This document shows, piece by piece, positions 44,372 to 52,249 of a stretch of 64,000 nucleotides of DNA. A model generated the notes under the pieces. That model worked only from the letters and a program-made list of their open reading frames with translations, ran no database searches and was not told where the DNA came from. Both the position numbers and the translations under genes were made by a program. The DNA is taken from positions 1 to 64,000 of the forward strand of contig JAEWLQ010000028.1 of assembly GCA_023457495.1 (NCBI GenBank), given 5' to 3'. Source of the stretch: Pseudomonadota bacterium (GTDB lineage Bacteria; Pseudomonadota; Gammaproteobacteria; Steroidobacterales; Steroidobacteraceae). Within the stretch, counting starts at the first letter, position 1. Each line of letters begins with the position of its first letter.

Positions 44372-46489
44372 TCAACGCTGCAAGCGCACCGTGAAGATGG
44401 CGCCGAAACCGTCGGCCAGGTTTTCCGCTCTCGGGGATCCACCGTGAAACTCGGCGATCAGGCGAACGATGTAGAGACCGAGGCCGAAATGGGGCCGCTT
44501 GTCGGCCTCGGTACGGGACTGCCACAACGACTCGAATAGCCGCGTCGTCGCTTCCGCCGGCAGAGGTGGACCGGGATTCGCGACCGACAGCTCCGCGAAA
44601 CCTTCTTCCTCGCGCAGAGCGATCGCGATCGTGTCGCCATCGGCGCTGAAATCCACCGCGTTGTCGATCAACTTGTCGAGCATCTGCACGATCAGATCCG
44701 GAGCGCCGGTGATCTCGAGGGCATTCCGCGGTGCGTCGCAGGTGAACTTCCGGGCGGGAAACGCCGAGCCGTAGGCATCGACCGCATTGCGCACCAGGGC
44801 CGCGAGGTCGAAGCGTTGCCGCTCGCTTTGGGTGATGGCTTCCTCCACCTTGGTGGCCGCGCCCATCGCCGTGAGGATGGCGCCGAGCCGCTCGCTGCCT
44901 TCCCGCGCGCGCGCGATGTATATCCGCGCGTTATCCGAGTTGGCCTCCGATTCGAGATTCTCGAGCGAGGATCGGATGATGGTCAGCGGCGTGCGGATCT
45001 CGTGCGCCAGTTTCCCGGCCAGTGTCCGCAGGTAGCCCGTGTATTCGTCGAGCCGGCCGAGCAGCGAGGAGAAGCTGCGCGACAGGTCGCCGAGCTCGTC
45101 CTTCGCGTTCGATTCGGGCAGCACGCGCGAAAGATTGCCCTCGCGTCCGAGCGCGGTTTCGCTTGCGTGTCCCAGCCGCGAGATGCGCAGGGTCATGCGG
45201 CCGGCGAACCAGAACGCCGCGCCGACCGCGAACAGCGTGACGAACAGCGTCAGATTGAGCAGCCGCGTGAGCGCGCGGTCGCGCAGCGTGAGCCAGCGGT
45301 CCGCTGTCTGCGCGAGTTGCACCACACCGATGATCTTCTTGCCGTCCGCCGCGAAGATCGGCGCGGCCGCGGCGACGGTGACGCTGTTCTCGTAGCGGCC
45401 CGCGATGAAAGTCGATGCGGGGGCGCCCTCGACCGCGCGTTGCGTGAGCGCCTGCGCGGCGCGCTCGCGCTCGGCTTCCGTGACGCTGCGGGGTACCAGG
45501 TCGCCGTCGAGGAACAGACGGTACATGCGTGGCAGGAAGCCGCGGAACCGCGTGTAGTCGCCGGGCAGCGCGGGCGCGTCCATGCGGGTCAGGATCGCGC
45601 CGGTGGATGATGCGACGGTGAGCTCCACGCCGGGCTGGGCGAATTGCCGCAGGTGTTCGCCGAGATCCGGCGAGGCGGCAATCAGCCGGCCGGTGGCGCG
45701 CAGGTCCGAGGGATCCAGGGTGCCATAACTTTCGCGGGCGGCTCCGCGCCGGTCGCGATCGTCGATGAGGATGCCCAAATGTTGTCCCACCATCGACAGG
45801 GGGATGCCGATCTCCATCACGTAGCCGTCACGGCTGCGCTGCCAGACGGCCTCGATACGCGGTTCCTCCACCGCCTGTTCGCGCCCGTACTCGAGCGTCT
45901 CGATGAAGCGGCCGCGAAGCGGACCCACGCCCGTGCTGCCGAAGAACAGCCGCTGCTGGCCGCCCCGCTTGTCGTCGAAGGCGAGCCAGACGCGGTCGCC
46001 GATGTTCTCGCGAACCAGCGGCTCGAGCTGCGACGCGTCGAACACGAGGCGGTTATCGCGCACCAACAGCGCCAGGTAGAGCCAGCGTTCGTGCGTCGCC
46101 GCGAGGATGCGCAGGCTGTCGCCACCCGGCCCGGCGACGCGGACGACATTGCGCGCGTTGCTGTCCCATTCGTCGGCGCGGCCGTCGATCAGCGGCGCGC
46201 CCGACAACACGATGGGCGTGATGTCCCGCGGGTCGCCCACGACGGAGTCGGGGAGCGAGTCCCGGCGGAACAGCAGCTCCTGCCGGCCCTTCAGCGATCC
46301 GGCGATCGTGGTCGTGACCGCGAGCAGGGATTGCTGCTCGCTCTCGCGCAGCACCGTCTCCATCTCGCGCGCGTACTGGCAGCCCGCCCACGGCAGGGCG
46401 AGGGTGGTGAGCGCCAGCAGAAGTAGTTTGGTCCGCAGCCGGAACGGCGAGATCGGTCCGTAGTTCATCAGGTCGGTGAGGCGCCCCAT
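44372..46489 (-). CDS. pdsS: Sensor histidine kinase resembling the proteobacterial dedicated sortase system kinase
   Basis: A 705-residue membrane kinase. One helix near residue 22-40 (LLLLALTTLALPWAG), a large periplasmic part with a CBM9-like stretch (PLIDGRADEWDSNARNVVRV) and a second helix near 415-435, then HAMP, HisKA with His496 in KLAHEIRTPLTI, and HATPase_c with LDKLIDNAVDFS and FGLGLYIVRLI. Architecture and N-terminal sequence resemble the TIGR03785 family, which usually sits with a sortase; none is in this window. It follows its regulator with 23 bp between. Confidence 0.82.
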   Translation of the reverse strand: MGRLTDLMNYGPISPFRLRTKLLLLALTTLALPWAGCQYAREMETVLRESEQQSLLAVTTTIAGSLKGRQELLFRRDSLPDSVVGDPRDITPIVLSGAPLIDGRADEWDSNARNVVRVAGPGGDSLRILAATHERWLYLALLVRDNRLVFDASQLEPLVRENIGDRVWLAFDDKRGGQQRLFFGSTGVGPLRGRFIETLEYGREQAVEEPRIEAVWQRSRDGYVMEIGIPLSMVGQHLGILIDDRDRRGAARESYGTLDPSDLRATGRLIAASPDLGEHLRQFAQPGVELTVASSTGAILTRMDAPALPGDYTRFRGFLPRMYRLFLDGDLVPRSVTEAERERAAQALTQRAVEGAPASTFIAGRYENSVTVAAAAPIFAADGKKIIGVVQLAQTADRWLTLRDRALTRLLNLTLFVTLFAVGAAFWFAGRMTLRISRLGHASETALGREGNLSRVLPESNAKDELGDLSRSFSSLLGRLDEYTGYLRTLAGKLAHEIRTPLTIIRSSLENLESEANSDNARIYIARAREGSERLGAILTAMGAATKVEEAITQSERQRFDLAALVRNAVDAYGSAFPARKFTCDAPRNALEITGAPDLIVQMLDKLIDNAVDFSADGDTIAIALREEEGFAELSVANPGPPLPAEATTRLFESLWQSRTEADKRPHFGLGLYIVRLIAEFHGGSPRAENLADGFGAIFTVRLQR

Positions 46490-46512
46490 ACGTTCGCGGT
46501 TCTGCGTCCTCG

Positions 46513-47202
46513 CTACTCGACCCAGCGATAGCCCATGCCGTACACGGTGTGCACGGCATCGAACTTCTCGTCGACCGCCTGGAATTTCCGGCGTATGCGC
46601 TTGATGTGGGAGGTGATCGTGTTGTCGTCGAGCACCACGTTCGCGGCGTCCATGAGCTGCTGCCGGTTCTTCACGTGGCCGGGGTGTTTCGTCAGCGCAT
46701 GCACGATCCAGAACTCGGTGAGCGACAGCAACACGACCTGCCCGTTCCATTCCACCGACATGCGTTCGCCGTCGAGCGTGAGCGCGCCGCGCCGGATGAC
46801 CTGCTTTTCCTCGGTGGGACGGCGCAGCGCGTCGACCCGGCGGAACAGCGCGTTCACGCGCGCGATCAGATGGGCGAGCGAGAGGTCCTTGGTGAGGAAG
46901 TCGTCGGCGCCCAGCCTCAGGCCGGACACCGCGTCGAGCTCGCTGTCGCGGGCGGTGAGGAAAATGATCGGCAGTTCGGCGGACAGGCCGCGTAGCTCGC
47001 GGCACAACTCGAAGCCGCCTTCCGGTTCGTCCTCGAGAGAGATGTCGATGACCGCCAGGTCCGGGAGCCGCGCCGCGAAGGCCGCCATGGCATCGCGGCG
47101 GTTCGGGTAGCCGCGTACCGCGTATCCCTCGCGCGAAAAGGCGGCGGCGTAGTTGTCACGGATGGCGCGTTCGTCTTCGACGATGGCGATCGTTTTTCTC
47201 AT
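46513..47202 (-). CDS. pdsR: OmpR-type response regulator, partner of the kinase
   Basis: A 229-residue regulator: receiver domain 1-120 with EDERA acidic pair and phospho-Asp in LAVIDISLED (about 53), Thr/Lys switch residues in IIFLTARDS and DDFLTKD, then a winged-helix DNA-binding domain (130-229) ending NTITSHIKRIRRKFQAVD and YGMGYRWVE. It resembles the TIGR03787 regulators of the dedicated sortase system. First gene of the leftward pair. The symbol is by analogy. Confidence 0.88.
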   Translation of the reverse strand: MRKTIAIVEDERAIRDNYAAAFSREGYAVRGYPNRRDAMAAFAARLPDLAVIDISLEDEPEGGFELCRELRGLSAELPIIFLTARDSELDAVSGLRLGADDFLTKDLSLAHLIARVNALFRRVDALRRPTEEKQVIRRGALTLDGERMSVEWNGQVVLLSLTEFWIVHALTKHPGHVKNRQQLMDAANVVLDDNTITSHIKRIRRKFQAVDEKFDAVHTVYGMGYRWVE

Positions 47203-47344
47203 GAGCCCAGTTTAAGCGACCCGCCCCTTACGCGGGTGTGCGGCCACATTTCGTCAGGATCTTGCGCAGGTCGGCCATCAAGGCGTCACGGCATCGCCTC
47301 CTCACGGCCGCGAAATGGCATCCAGGTCAGAACCGGAGACAGCC

Positions 47345-47542
47345 ATGATCGAACGCAGCTCCCACACGAACTCCGTCCTTACATATGCCGGCGCGCGACT
47401 CGCGTCCGATCCCGGCGAGCGCTGGCGCCGGTTCCTGGAACGCGTGGGCACGCGCAGTAACGACTTCGCCGCGCGGCTGTCGCGCGCGCGGTTCGTCTAT
47501 CTGCATCGTCGCGAAGCCGCGACGAACTGGCTGCCGCTATGA
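47345..47542 (+). CDS. Small basic protein, 65 aa
   Basis: Frame from ATG 47345 with GGAGAC about 6 nt upstream. It begins MIERSSHTNSVLTYAGARLA and is Arg-rich with a possible amphipathic helix (WRRFLERVGTRSNDFAARLS). No membrane helix. Divergent from the response regulator gene. The next tiny gene starts inside its stop (ATGA), supporting real translation. Function unknown. Confidence 0.5.
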   Translation: MIERSSHTNSVLTYAGARLASDPGERWRRFLERVGTRSNDFAARLSRARFVYLHRREAATNWLPL

Positions 47543-47661
47543 ACGGCGCGTCCGAGGGCCGCGGCGACCGGACTCAATCCTGCTGGCAGTGGATCGCGGT
47601 GTGCACGGTGCTCCTGTGCTGGATCGCCGAGGCGTCGCTGTGCGGGCAACGCGGCTTCTGA
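47539..47661 (+). CDS. Small membrane protein, 40 aa, translationally coupled
   Basis: ATG at 47539 overlaps the TGA of the 65-aa gene. After a polar start (MNGASEGRGDRTQSC) it has one hydrophobic Cys/Trp-rich helix (WQWIAVCTVLLCWIAEASLC) and ends GQRGF. A family A repeat begins 9 bp after the stop. Too short for most gene callers. Function unknown. Confidence 0.45.
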   Translation: MNGASEGRGDRTQSCWQWIAVCTVLLCWIAEASLCGQRGF

Positions 47662-47669
47662 AACGCGCG

Positions 47670-47713
47670 GAGGTCTGTCCCCGTTTGCTAGGAAACGAGG
47701 AATGTCCCCATTT
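47670..47713 (+). repeat. Dispersed repeat family A, copy 4
   Basis: GAGGTCTGTCCCCGTTTGCT, then AGGAAACGAGGAATGTCCCC and ATTT. It lies between the stops of two convergent genes (47661 and 47717), where its hairpin could terminate both. Confidence 0.9.
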
Positions 47714-47716
47714 GAC

Positions 47717-48112
47717 CTAGGAGTCGGTCACCGGCATGACGGTGAGCCGTTCGATCCGCGCGCGCTGGGCGGCAGCGAGCACCTGGGCAACGATTTCGTA
47801 ACGCGCGCGTCTGTCGGGCATCACACGGATCAAAGGCGGACTCTGCTGACCGGCGAGCGCCTGGAAGCGTGGCGCGAGGGCGCTGGTCGACGCCATGCGC
47901 TCGTCGTCCCAGTAGATCGCGCCATCGGATTCGATCGTGATCCGGACGGACGGTGGTGGTGGCGATGTGCTCGGGCCCTGTGGCAAATTGAGTTTCACGG
48001 CGTGCGTGGCGATCGGCAGCGTGAAAATCAGCATCACCAGCAGGACCAGCAATACGTCGATCAATGGAGTGGCATTGAGCTGCGGCTCGGCAACGTGGGA
48101 CGGACTCGGCAT
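47717..48112 (-). CDS. exbD: ExbD/TolR family biopolymer transport protein
   Basis: A 131-residue protein: short cytosolic start, one membrane helix with the family Asp (ATPLIDVLLVLLVMLIFTLP), and a periplasmic domain ending in the strand-helix unit IRVMPDRRARYEIVAQVLAA and RIERLTVMP. The transmembrane Asp carries protons for TonB-type energisation. GGAGGAAAG precedes ATG 48112. No exbB or tonB lies nearby, which is unusual, so it must pair with a distant ExbB. Confidence 0.88.
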   Translation of the reverse strand: MPSPSHVAEPQLNATPLIDVLLVLLVMLIFTLPIATHAVKLNLPQGPSTSPPPPSVRITIESDGAIYWDDERMASTSALAPRFQALAGQQSPPLIRVMPDRRARYEIVAQVLAAAQRARIERLTVMPVTDS

Positions 48113-48176
48113 ATGACTTTCCTCCTTGTTGGAGCAACGCGCCGCGCGCGCATGCCGGGTTGCGAGGCGGCCTGAA

Positions 48177-48461
48177 GTGCGTGCGGAGCGGCGCAGAAAA
48201 GAGATTTCGCTGGAAGCGGCCACGCTGCTCACCGAGGGCAGGCTGACGGAAGCCGTGCGGGTAGTGCGCGAAAGCGAGGGCGTGAGCGCCCGCGAAGCGC
48301 GGCAACGTGTGGAGGCCCACATCGCCAACGACCCTATTCTCGGCGTCCAGCTCGATGCCCAGCGGCGCGAATCCCGCCGCAGGATCTTCCTGGTCTTACT
48401 ACTGGCGGTCGTGCTCATCGCGGCCGCCGCGATATATGCTCGCTACGTCGCACCGCATTGA
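48177..48461 (+). CDS. Small membrane protein with L7/L12-CTD-like helices
   Basis: About 94 residues. GTG 48177 (VRAERRRKE) is preferred; a TTG at 48126 would add an Arg-rich stretch antisense to exbD. The helical part LTEGRLTEAVRVVRESEGVS with AREARQRVEAHI resembles the C-terminal domain motif of ribosomal protein L7/L12. A membrane helix (IFLVLLLAVVLIAAAAIYA) closes the protein. Members of this type are seen in proteobacteria with unknown role. Confidence 0.6.
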   Translation: MRAERRRKEISLEAATLLTEGRLTEAVRVVRESEGVSAREARQRVEAHIANDPILGVQLDAQRRESRRRIFLVLLLAVVLIAAAAIYARYVAPH

Positions 48462-48467
48462 GGTCCC

Positions 48468-49121
48468 ATGCTGCTGATTGGAATGTTCGATTCGCCGTTC
48501 GTCCGGCGGGTCGCGATCACGATGAAACTGCTGGATCTGCCCTTCGAACATGCCAACTGGTCGGTGGGCAAGGATTTCGACCGGATCCGCGAATACAACC
48601 CGCTGGGCCGTGTGCCGACGCTCGTGATCGGGCGCAACGAAAGCCTGATCGAGTCGGGCGCGATCCTCGACTATCTCGATGAACTCGTGGGTCCCGAGCG
48701 CGCGCTGCTGCCGCGTTCAGGGCCCGAACGGCGCCAGGCGCTGCACCTGATGGCGATGGCGACGGGCGCGGCGGAAAAAGGCGTGCTGCAGGTGTACGAA
48801 GGCGCGTTCCGTCCCGAATCGAAACGGCATCAACCCTGGCTGGACCGGTTGCGCACGCAGATGAGCGCATCGCTCGCGGCGATCGACCGGTACGTCGGCG
48901 AGCGCGGTGTTTCGCAGTGGCTGGTGGGCAAGCGCATGACTCAGGCCGACATTACCGTCGCGTGCGCGTTCACGTTCCTCAACGACACTCTGAGAGTCGC
49001 GTCCGACCGCGTCATGTTCCAGTCACTGGCGATGTTCGCCAGTCGCTGCGAATCGCTGCCGCCCTTCCAGGAAACGCGTACCCCGTTCTTCGTCCCCGGT
49101 ACCCAGGTTGGTGCCGGGTGA
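48468..49121 (+). CDS. Glutathione S-transferase family protein
   Basis: A 217-residue GST-like protein. Thioredoxin-like N-domain (1-78) with MFDSPFVRRVAITMKL as active-site loop (Ser9 candidate), NPLGRVPTLVI carrying the cis-Pro, and LIESGAILDYLDEL as the glutathione-binding ES motif. C-domain is all-helical with the N-capping MTQADITVACAFTF. Its last residues VGAG and TGA come from a family B repeat, the same ending as the gene stopping at 16921. Confidence 0.9.
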   Translation: MLLIGMFDSPFVRRVAITMKLLDLPFEHANWSVGKDFDRIREYNPLGRVPTLVIGRNESLIESGAILDYLDELVGPERALLPRSGPERRQALHLMAMATGAAEKGVLQVYEGAFRPESKRHQPWLDRLRTQMSASLAAIDRYVGERGVSQWLVGKRMTQADITVACAFTFLNDTLRVASDRVMFQSLAMFASRCESLPPFQETRTPFFVPGTQVGAG

Positions 49122-49139
49122 GAAATCGCTGAGTTAGCG
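49108..49139 (+). repeat. Dispersed repeat family B, copy 5
   Basis: TTGGTGCCGGGTGAGAAATC then GCTGAGTTAGCG. It covers the last codons of the GST gene; the TGA is at 49119-49121. Confidence 0.9.
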
Positions 49140-49165
49140 AGGCGTTTCCTTCGTGGCGCCTGCGC

Positions 49166-50323
49166 CTAAAAAGCGTTGATCCCCGTCAGCTCGCGCCCGA
49201 TCGTGAGCTGGTGGATGGTCTCGGTGCCCTCGTACGTGATCACACTCTCGAGATTGAGCGCGTGCCGTATCGGCACGTACTCGGCGCTGATCCCCGAGCC
49301 GCCGAGCATGTCGCGGCAGTCGCGCGCGATGTCGAGCGCGATGCGGCAGTTGTTCCACTTCGCGAGCGAAACCTGCGGCGGTTGCATCCTGCCCTGATCC
49401 TTCAGGCGGCCTAACTGGTGGCTCAGGAGCTGGGCCGTGGTGATCTTGCGAGCCATCTCCGCGAGCCTCAACTGGATGGCCTGGGTCGAGGCGAGTGGTT
49501 TGCCGAACAGCTCGCGCGTCTTCGTGTAGTCGATGAGCTGCGCGAGACAGGCCTGCGCCGCGCCGATGACGCCCCAGGTGATGCCGTAGCGCGCCTGCGT
49601 GAGGCACGACAGTGGTCCCTTCAATCCCTTGACGTTCGGCAGAAGGTTCGCCTCGGGCACCACGACGTTGTCGAAGAACAGGGCCGAGGTCACCGAGGCC
49701 CGCAGCGAAAACTTGCGCTCGATCTCCGGCGCCGAAAATCCCTTCATTCCCTTCTCGACGATGAAGCCGCGGATGCCGTCGTCCGTCATCGCCCAGCAGA
49801 TACACAGATCGGCGATGGCGCCGTTCGTGATCCACATCTTCGAGCCGTTGATGACCCAGTCGCCGCCTCTTTTCTTCGCGTGCGTCTTCATGTTCGCGGG
49901 ATCGGATCCGCCATGTGGCTCGGTGAGCCCGAAGCAGCCTATCTTCCGGCCGCGCGCCATGTCGGGTAGCCAGCGCGACTTCTGTTCCTCGGTGCCGAAC
50001 GCGTAGATGGGATACATGCACAGCGAGCTCTGCACCGACACGAAGCTGCGGATGCCCGAGTCGCCGCGCTCGAGCTCCTGGCAGATGAGCCCGTAACTCA
50101 CCGCGTTCAGCCCGGCGCAGTCGTAGCCGTGAATGGACGATCCTAACAACCCGAGTTCGGCGATCTCCGGGATCAGCTCCTTCGGGAAGTGATGCTTCTC
50201 GAAGCACTCCTGGATGATCGGCAGGACCTTCTCGTCGACGAAACGCCCGACGGAATCCTGCACCGCACGTTCGTCTTCGGTCAGGAGTCCGCGGACGTCG
50301 TATAAATCGAGGGGATTGAGCAT
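49166..50323 (-). CDS. gcdH: Acyl-CoA dehydrogenase, glutaryl-CoA dehydrogenase-like
   Basis: A 385-residue FAD enzyme. Start at 50323 (MLNPLDLYDVRGLLTEDER) fits the family. FAD/substrate motifs: CFGLTEPHGGSDPANMKTHA, NGSKMWITNGAIADL, and the catalytic base Glu in ITYEGTETIHQLTIGRELTG. The motif SVQSSLCMYPIYAFGTEEQK and ARYGITWGVIGAAQ are typical of glutaryl-CoA dehydrogenase (lysine/tryptophan breakdown, giving crotonyl-CoA). The exact substrate needs confirmation from the Arg that binds the distal carboxylate. Confidence 0.88.
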   Translation of the reverse strand: MLNPLDLYDVRGLLTEDERAVQDSVGRFVDEKVLPIIQECFEKHHFPKELIPEIAELGLLGSSIHGYDCAGLNAVSYGLICQELERGDSGIRSFVSVQSSLCMYPIYAFGTEEQKSRWLPDMARGRKIGCFGLTEPHGGSDPANMKTHAKKRGGDWVINGSKMWITNGAIADLCICWAMTDDGIRGFIVEKGMKGFSAPEIERKFSLRASVTSALFFDNVVVPEANLLPNVKGLKGPLSCLTQARYGITWGVIGAAQACLAQLIDYTKTRELFGKPLASTQAIQLRLAEMARKITTAQLLSHQLGRLKDQGRMQPPQVSLAKWNNCRIALDIARDCRDMLGGSGISAEYVPIRHALNLESVITYEGTETIHQLTIGRELTGINAF

Positions 50324-50346
50324 GGCGCGATGATACGCCACTGCTT

Positions 50347-50814
50347 TCAATAGGCGATTCCGAGCCGCCGATACAGGTGGCCGAGCAGCCACAGCGGCCC
50401 GATCAGCAGGAACTGCACATCCTTGAAGAAGGATGGCCGCTTGCCCTCGATGGCGTGACCGATGAACTGGCCGATCCACGCCACCACGAACACGACGGCG
50501 CAGGTCAGCCACAGTGGCCAGGGCAGGGTGTCCAGCCAGCTAACAACTCCGAGCAATGCGACGAGACCGATGGCCGCGCCGATGCCGAGCGTCGCCGACA
50601 GCGAGAAGTAGTAGGCGATGGCCAGGGCGGTGGCGATGGTCGCCCAGTTGAGCCATGGGGATACCGCCGCGAATCCGGCGGGCACGGGAATGGCCCAGAG
50701 GAAACCGATCACCGTCATCACGATGGCGGGCACGCAAAAGAAGTGCAGCAGTTCGTTGCGCGGATGCGTATGACTCGCGCCGTACTCGCCAAACCACTGT
50801 TCAACCGTGCGCAT
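50347..50814 (-). CDS. DUF962 / Mpo1-like membrane protein
   Basis: A 155-residue membrane protein with about four helices. The conserved His pattern is seen: GASHTHPRNELLHFFCVP at the N-terminus and WIGQFIGHAIEGKRPSFFKD near the C-terminus, as in yeast Mpo1 (YGL010w), an Fe2+-dependent dioxygenase acting on 2-hydroxy fatty acids. Start 50814 matches the family. It lies 23 bp upstream of the acyl-CoA dehydrogenase start on the same strand, suggesting a shared lipid or acyl-CoA theme. Confidence 0.87.
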   Translation of the reverse strand: MRTVEQWFGEYGASHTHPRNELLHFFCVPAIVMTVIGFLWAIPVPAGFAAVSPWLNWATIATALAIAYYFSLSATLGIGAAIGLVALLGVVSWLDTLPWPLWLTCAVVFVVAWIGQFIGHAIEGKRPSFFKDVQFLLIGPLWLLGHLYRRLGIAY

Positions 50815-50879
50815 GCCGGGAACGCTACGCCCGGCGACCCGCCTCTGCAACAATAGGCGCCTGAACGAGGGGAGCAGGC

Positions 50880-51404
50880 ATGCCGCTGATGGCGCGATTC
50901 ATGCGTTTCATGTCTCGCAATGGCTGGCTTTCCGATGCCCGCCTGCTGGAGCTGTATCCGCCGTTCGTGCCGATGCGCATCAAGGTGATGGAAATTGGCG
51001 ACGGTTGGCGCAGCGTCCGAATCAAGCTACCGTTGAACGCGCGGTCGCGAAATCCCGGCGGCGTGATGTTCGGTGGATACCAGGCGGCGCTGGCCGATCC
51101 CATCGCGGCGCTGGCCTGCGCGCGGGTATTCCCCGGCTATTCCGTGTGGACGCGCGCGATGACCATTTCATTCGAACATGGCGGAAACTCCGACCTCGAG
51201 ATGCGATTTTCCCTTACGTCCGAGCGGGAGCGGGAAATCAGAATGGAGCTGGAGCGTGCAGGGCGCGCGACACCGACGTTCGAATATGGATACTTCCGGA
51301 CCGATGGCGTGCGCTGCACGGTCATCCGCAATACCGTCGCGATCAGGCCACGCGGCTACCAGCGCGCGACCTCGCCGCCGGCTTCGCCCGAAACGGTCGA
51401 ATGA
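50880..51404 (+). CDS. DUF4442 hot-dog fold thioesterase-like protein
   Basis: A 174-residue protein of the hot-dog superfamily. Features are YPPFVPMRIKVMEIGDGW, NPGGVMFGGYQAALADPIAA (the hot-dog helix region, replacing the usual acidic/Asn catalytic motif) and SVWTRAMTISFEHGGNSDLE. It may bind or hydrolyse acyl-CoA or acyl-ACP. A start at 50880 has GAGGGGAG upstream. Divergent from the Mpo1-like gene. Confidence 0.8.
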   Translation: MPLMARFMRFMSRNGWLSDARLLELYPPFVPMRIKVMEIGDGWRSVRIKLPLNARSRNPGGVMFGGYQAALADPIAALACARVFPGYSVWTRAMTISFEHGGNSDLEMRFSLTSEREREIRMELERAGRATPTFEYGYFRTDGVRCTVIRNTVAIRPRGYQRATSPPASPETVE

Positions 51405-51502
51405 TGCACGGCGACTGAGAACCAGCGCACAGTTCGACAGTTCATTCGGCGTTCAGATGCACGCCACTATTTTTGACAGGACTTTCCGATAAGGAGATAC
51501 GC

Positions 51503-52183
51503 ATGAAGACATTGATCCTCGCTCGCAGTTTGTTACTGGTTGTCGCCGCTTCCTTCACCGTCGCCGGCTGCCAAACCACCGACGCCTATACCGGTGAGAC
51601 CAAGGTGAACAAGGCGAGCAAGGGCGCGGGAATCGGCGCGGCCGCGGGTGCCGTGATCGGCGCCTTGACCGGCGACAATTCCAAGGAGCGCCGCGAGCGC
51701 GCGCTGATCGGCGCGGGCGTGGGTGCGCTCACGGGCGCGGGTGTCGGCGCGTACATGGACAAGCAGGAAGCCAAGCTGCGCGCGCAGCTCCAGGGCACGG
51801 GTGTTTCGGTCACGCGCAACGGCGACAACCTCACCTTGAACATGCCCGGCAACATCACGTTCAAGACCGCGAGCGCGGATCTCAACGCGAACTTCTACAA
51901 GGTGCTCGATTCGGTGACGCTGGTGCTCAAGGAGTTCGACAAGACCCTGATCGACGTCGAAGGCCACACGGACAGCGACGGCGCCGATGACTACAACCTG
52001 CGGTTGTCACAGGATCGCGCCAACTCGGTCGGCACGTACCTGCAATCGCGCGGCGTGAACAATCAGCGCATCGTCGTGCTCGGCATGGGTGAGTCGCGAC
52101 CGATCGCGCCGAACACCACGCCCGAAGGCAAGCAGCAGAATCGCCGCGTGGAACTGAAGCTCCAGCCCATCACGCAGGGCTGA
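51503..52183 (+). CDS. OmpA-family lipoprotein with glycine-zipper segment (YiaD-like)
   Basis: A 226-residue lipoprotein. AAGGAG precedes ATG 51503. Signal with lipobox TVAGC gives Cys near residue 23. Residues about 42-90 are Gly/Ala zipper (GAGIGAAAGAVIGALTG, AGVGALTGAGVGAYMD) likely inserting in the outer membrane. The OmpA_C domain (110-220) has VEGHTDSDGADDYNLRLSQD and RANSVGTYLQSRGV for peptidoglycan binding. Anchors the outer membrane to the wall. A palindromic terminator follows. Confidence 0.92.
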   Translation: MKTLILARSLLLVVAASFTVAGCQTTDAYTGETKVNKASKGAGIGAAAGAVIGALTGDNSKERRERALIGAGVGALTGAGVGAYMDKQEAKLRAQLQGTGVSVTRNGDNLTLNMPGNITFKTASADLNANFYKVLDSVTLVLKEFDKTLIDVEGHTDSDGADDYNLRLSQDRANSVGTYLQSRGVNNQRIVVLGMGESRPIAPNTTPEGKQQNRRVELKLQPITQG

Positions 52184-52210
52184 AGGTTTCAGGCGCACGC
52201 GCCGCGTGTC

Positions 52211-52249
52211 GCACGGGGGACAGACCTCGAGGTCTGTCCCCTTTTCATT
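52211..52249. terminator. Perfect palindrome and T-run, repeat family A relative (copy 5)
   Basis: A 13-bp perfect inverted repeat with no loop, GGGGACAGACCTC / GAGGTCTGTCCCC (52216-52241), then TTTTCATTT. The half-sequence is the outer arm of family A elements. It lies between two convergent genes and ends the OmpA-type gene; the TGA of the methyltransferase (52245-52247) is just past it. Confidence 0.75.
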
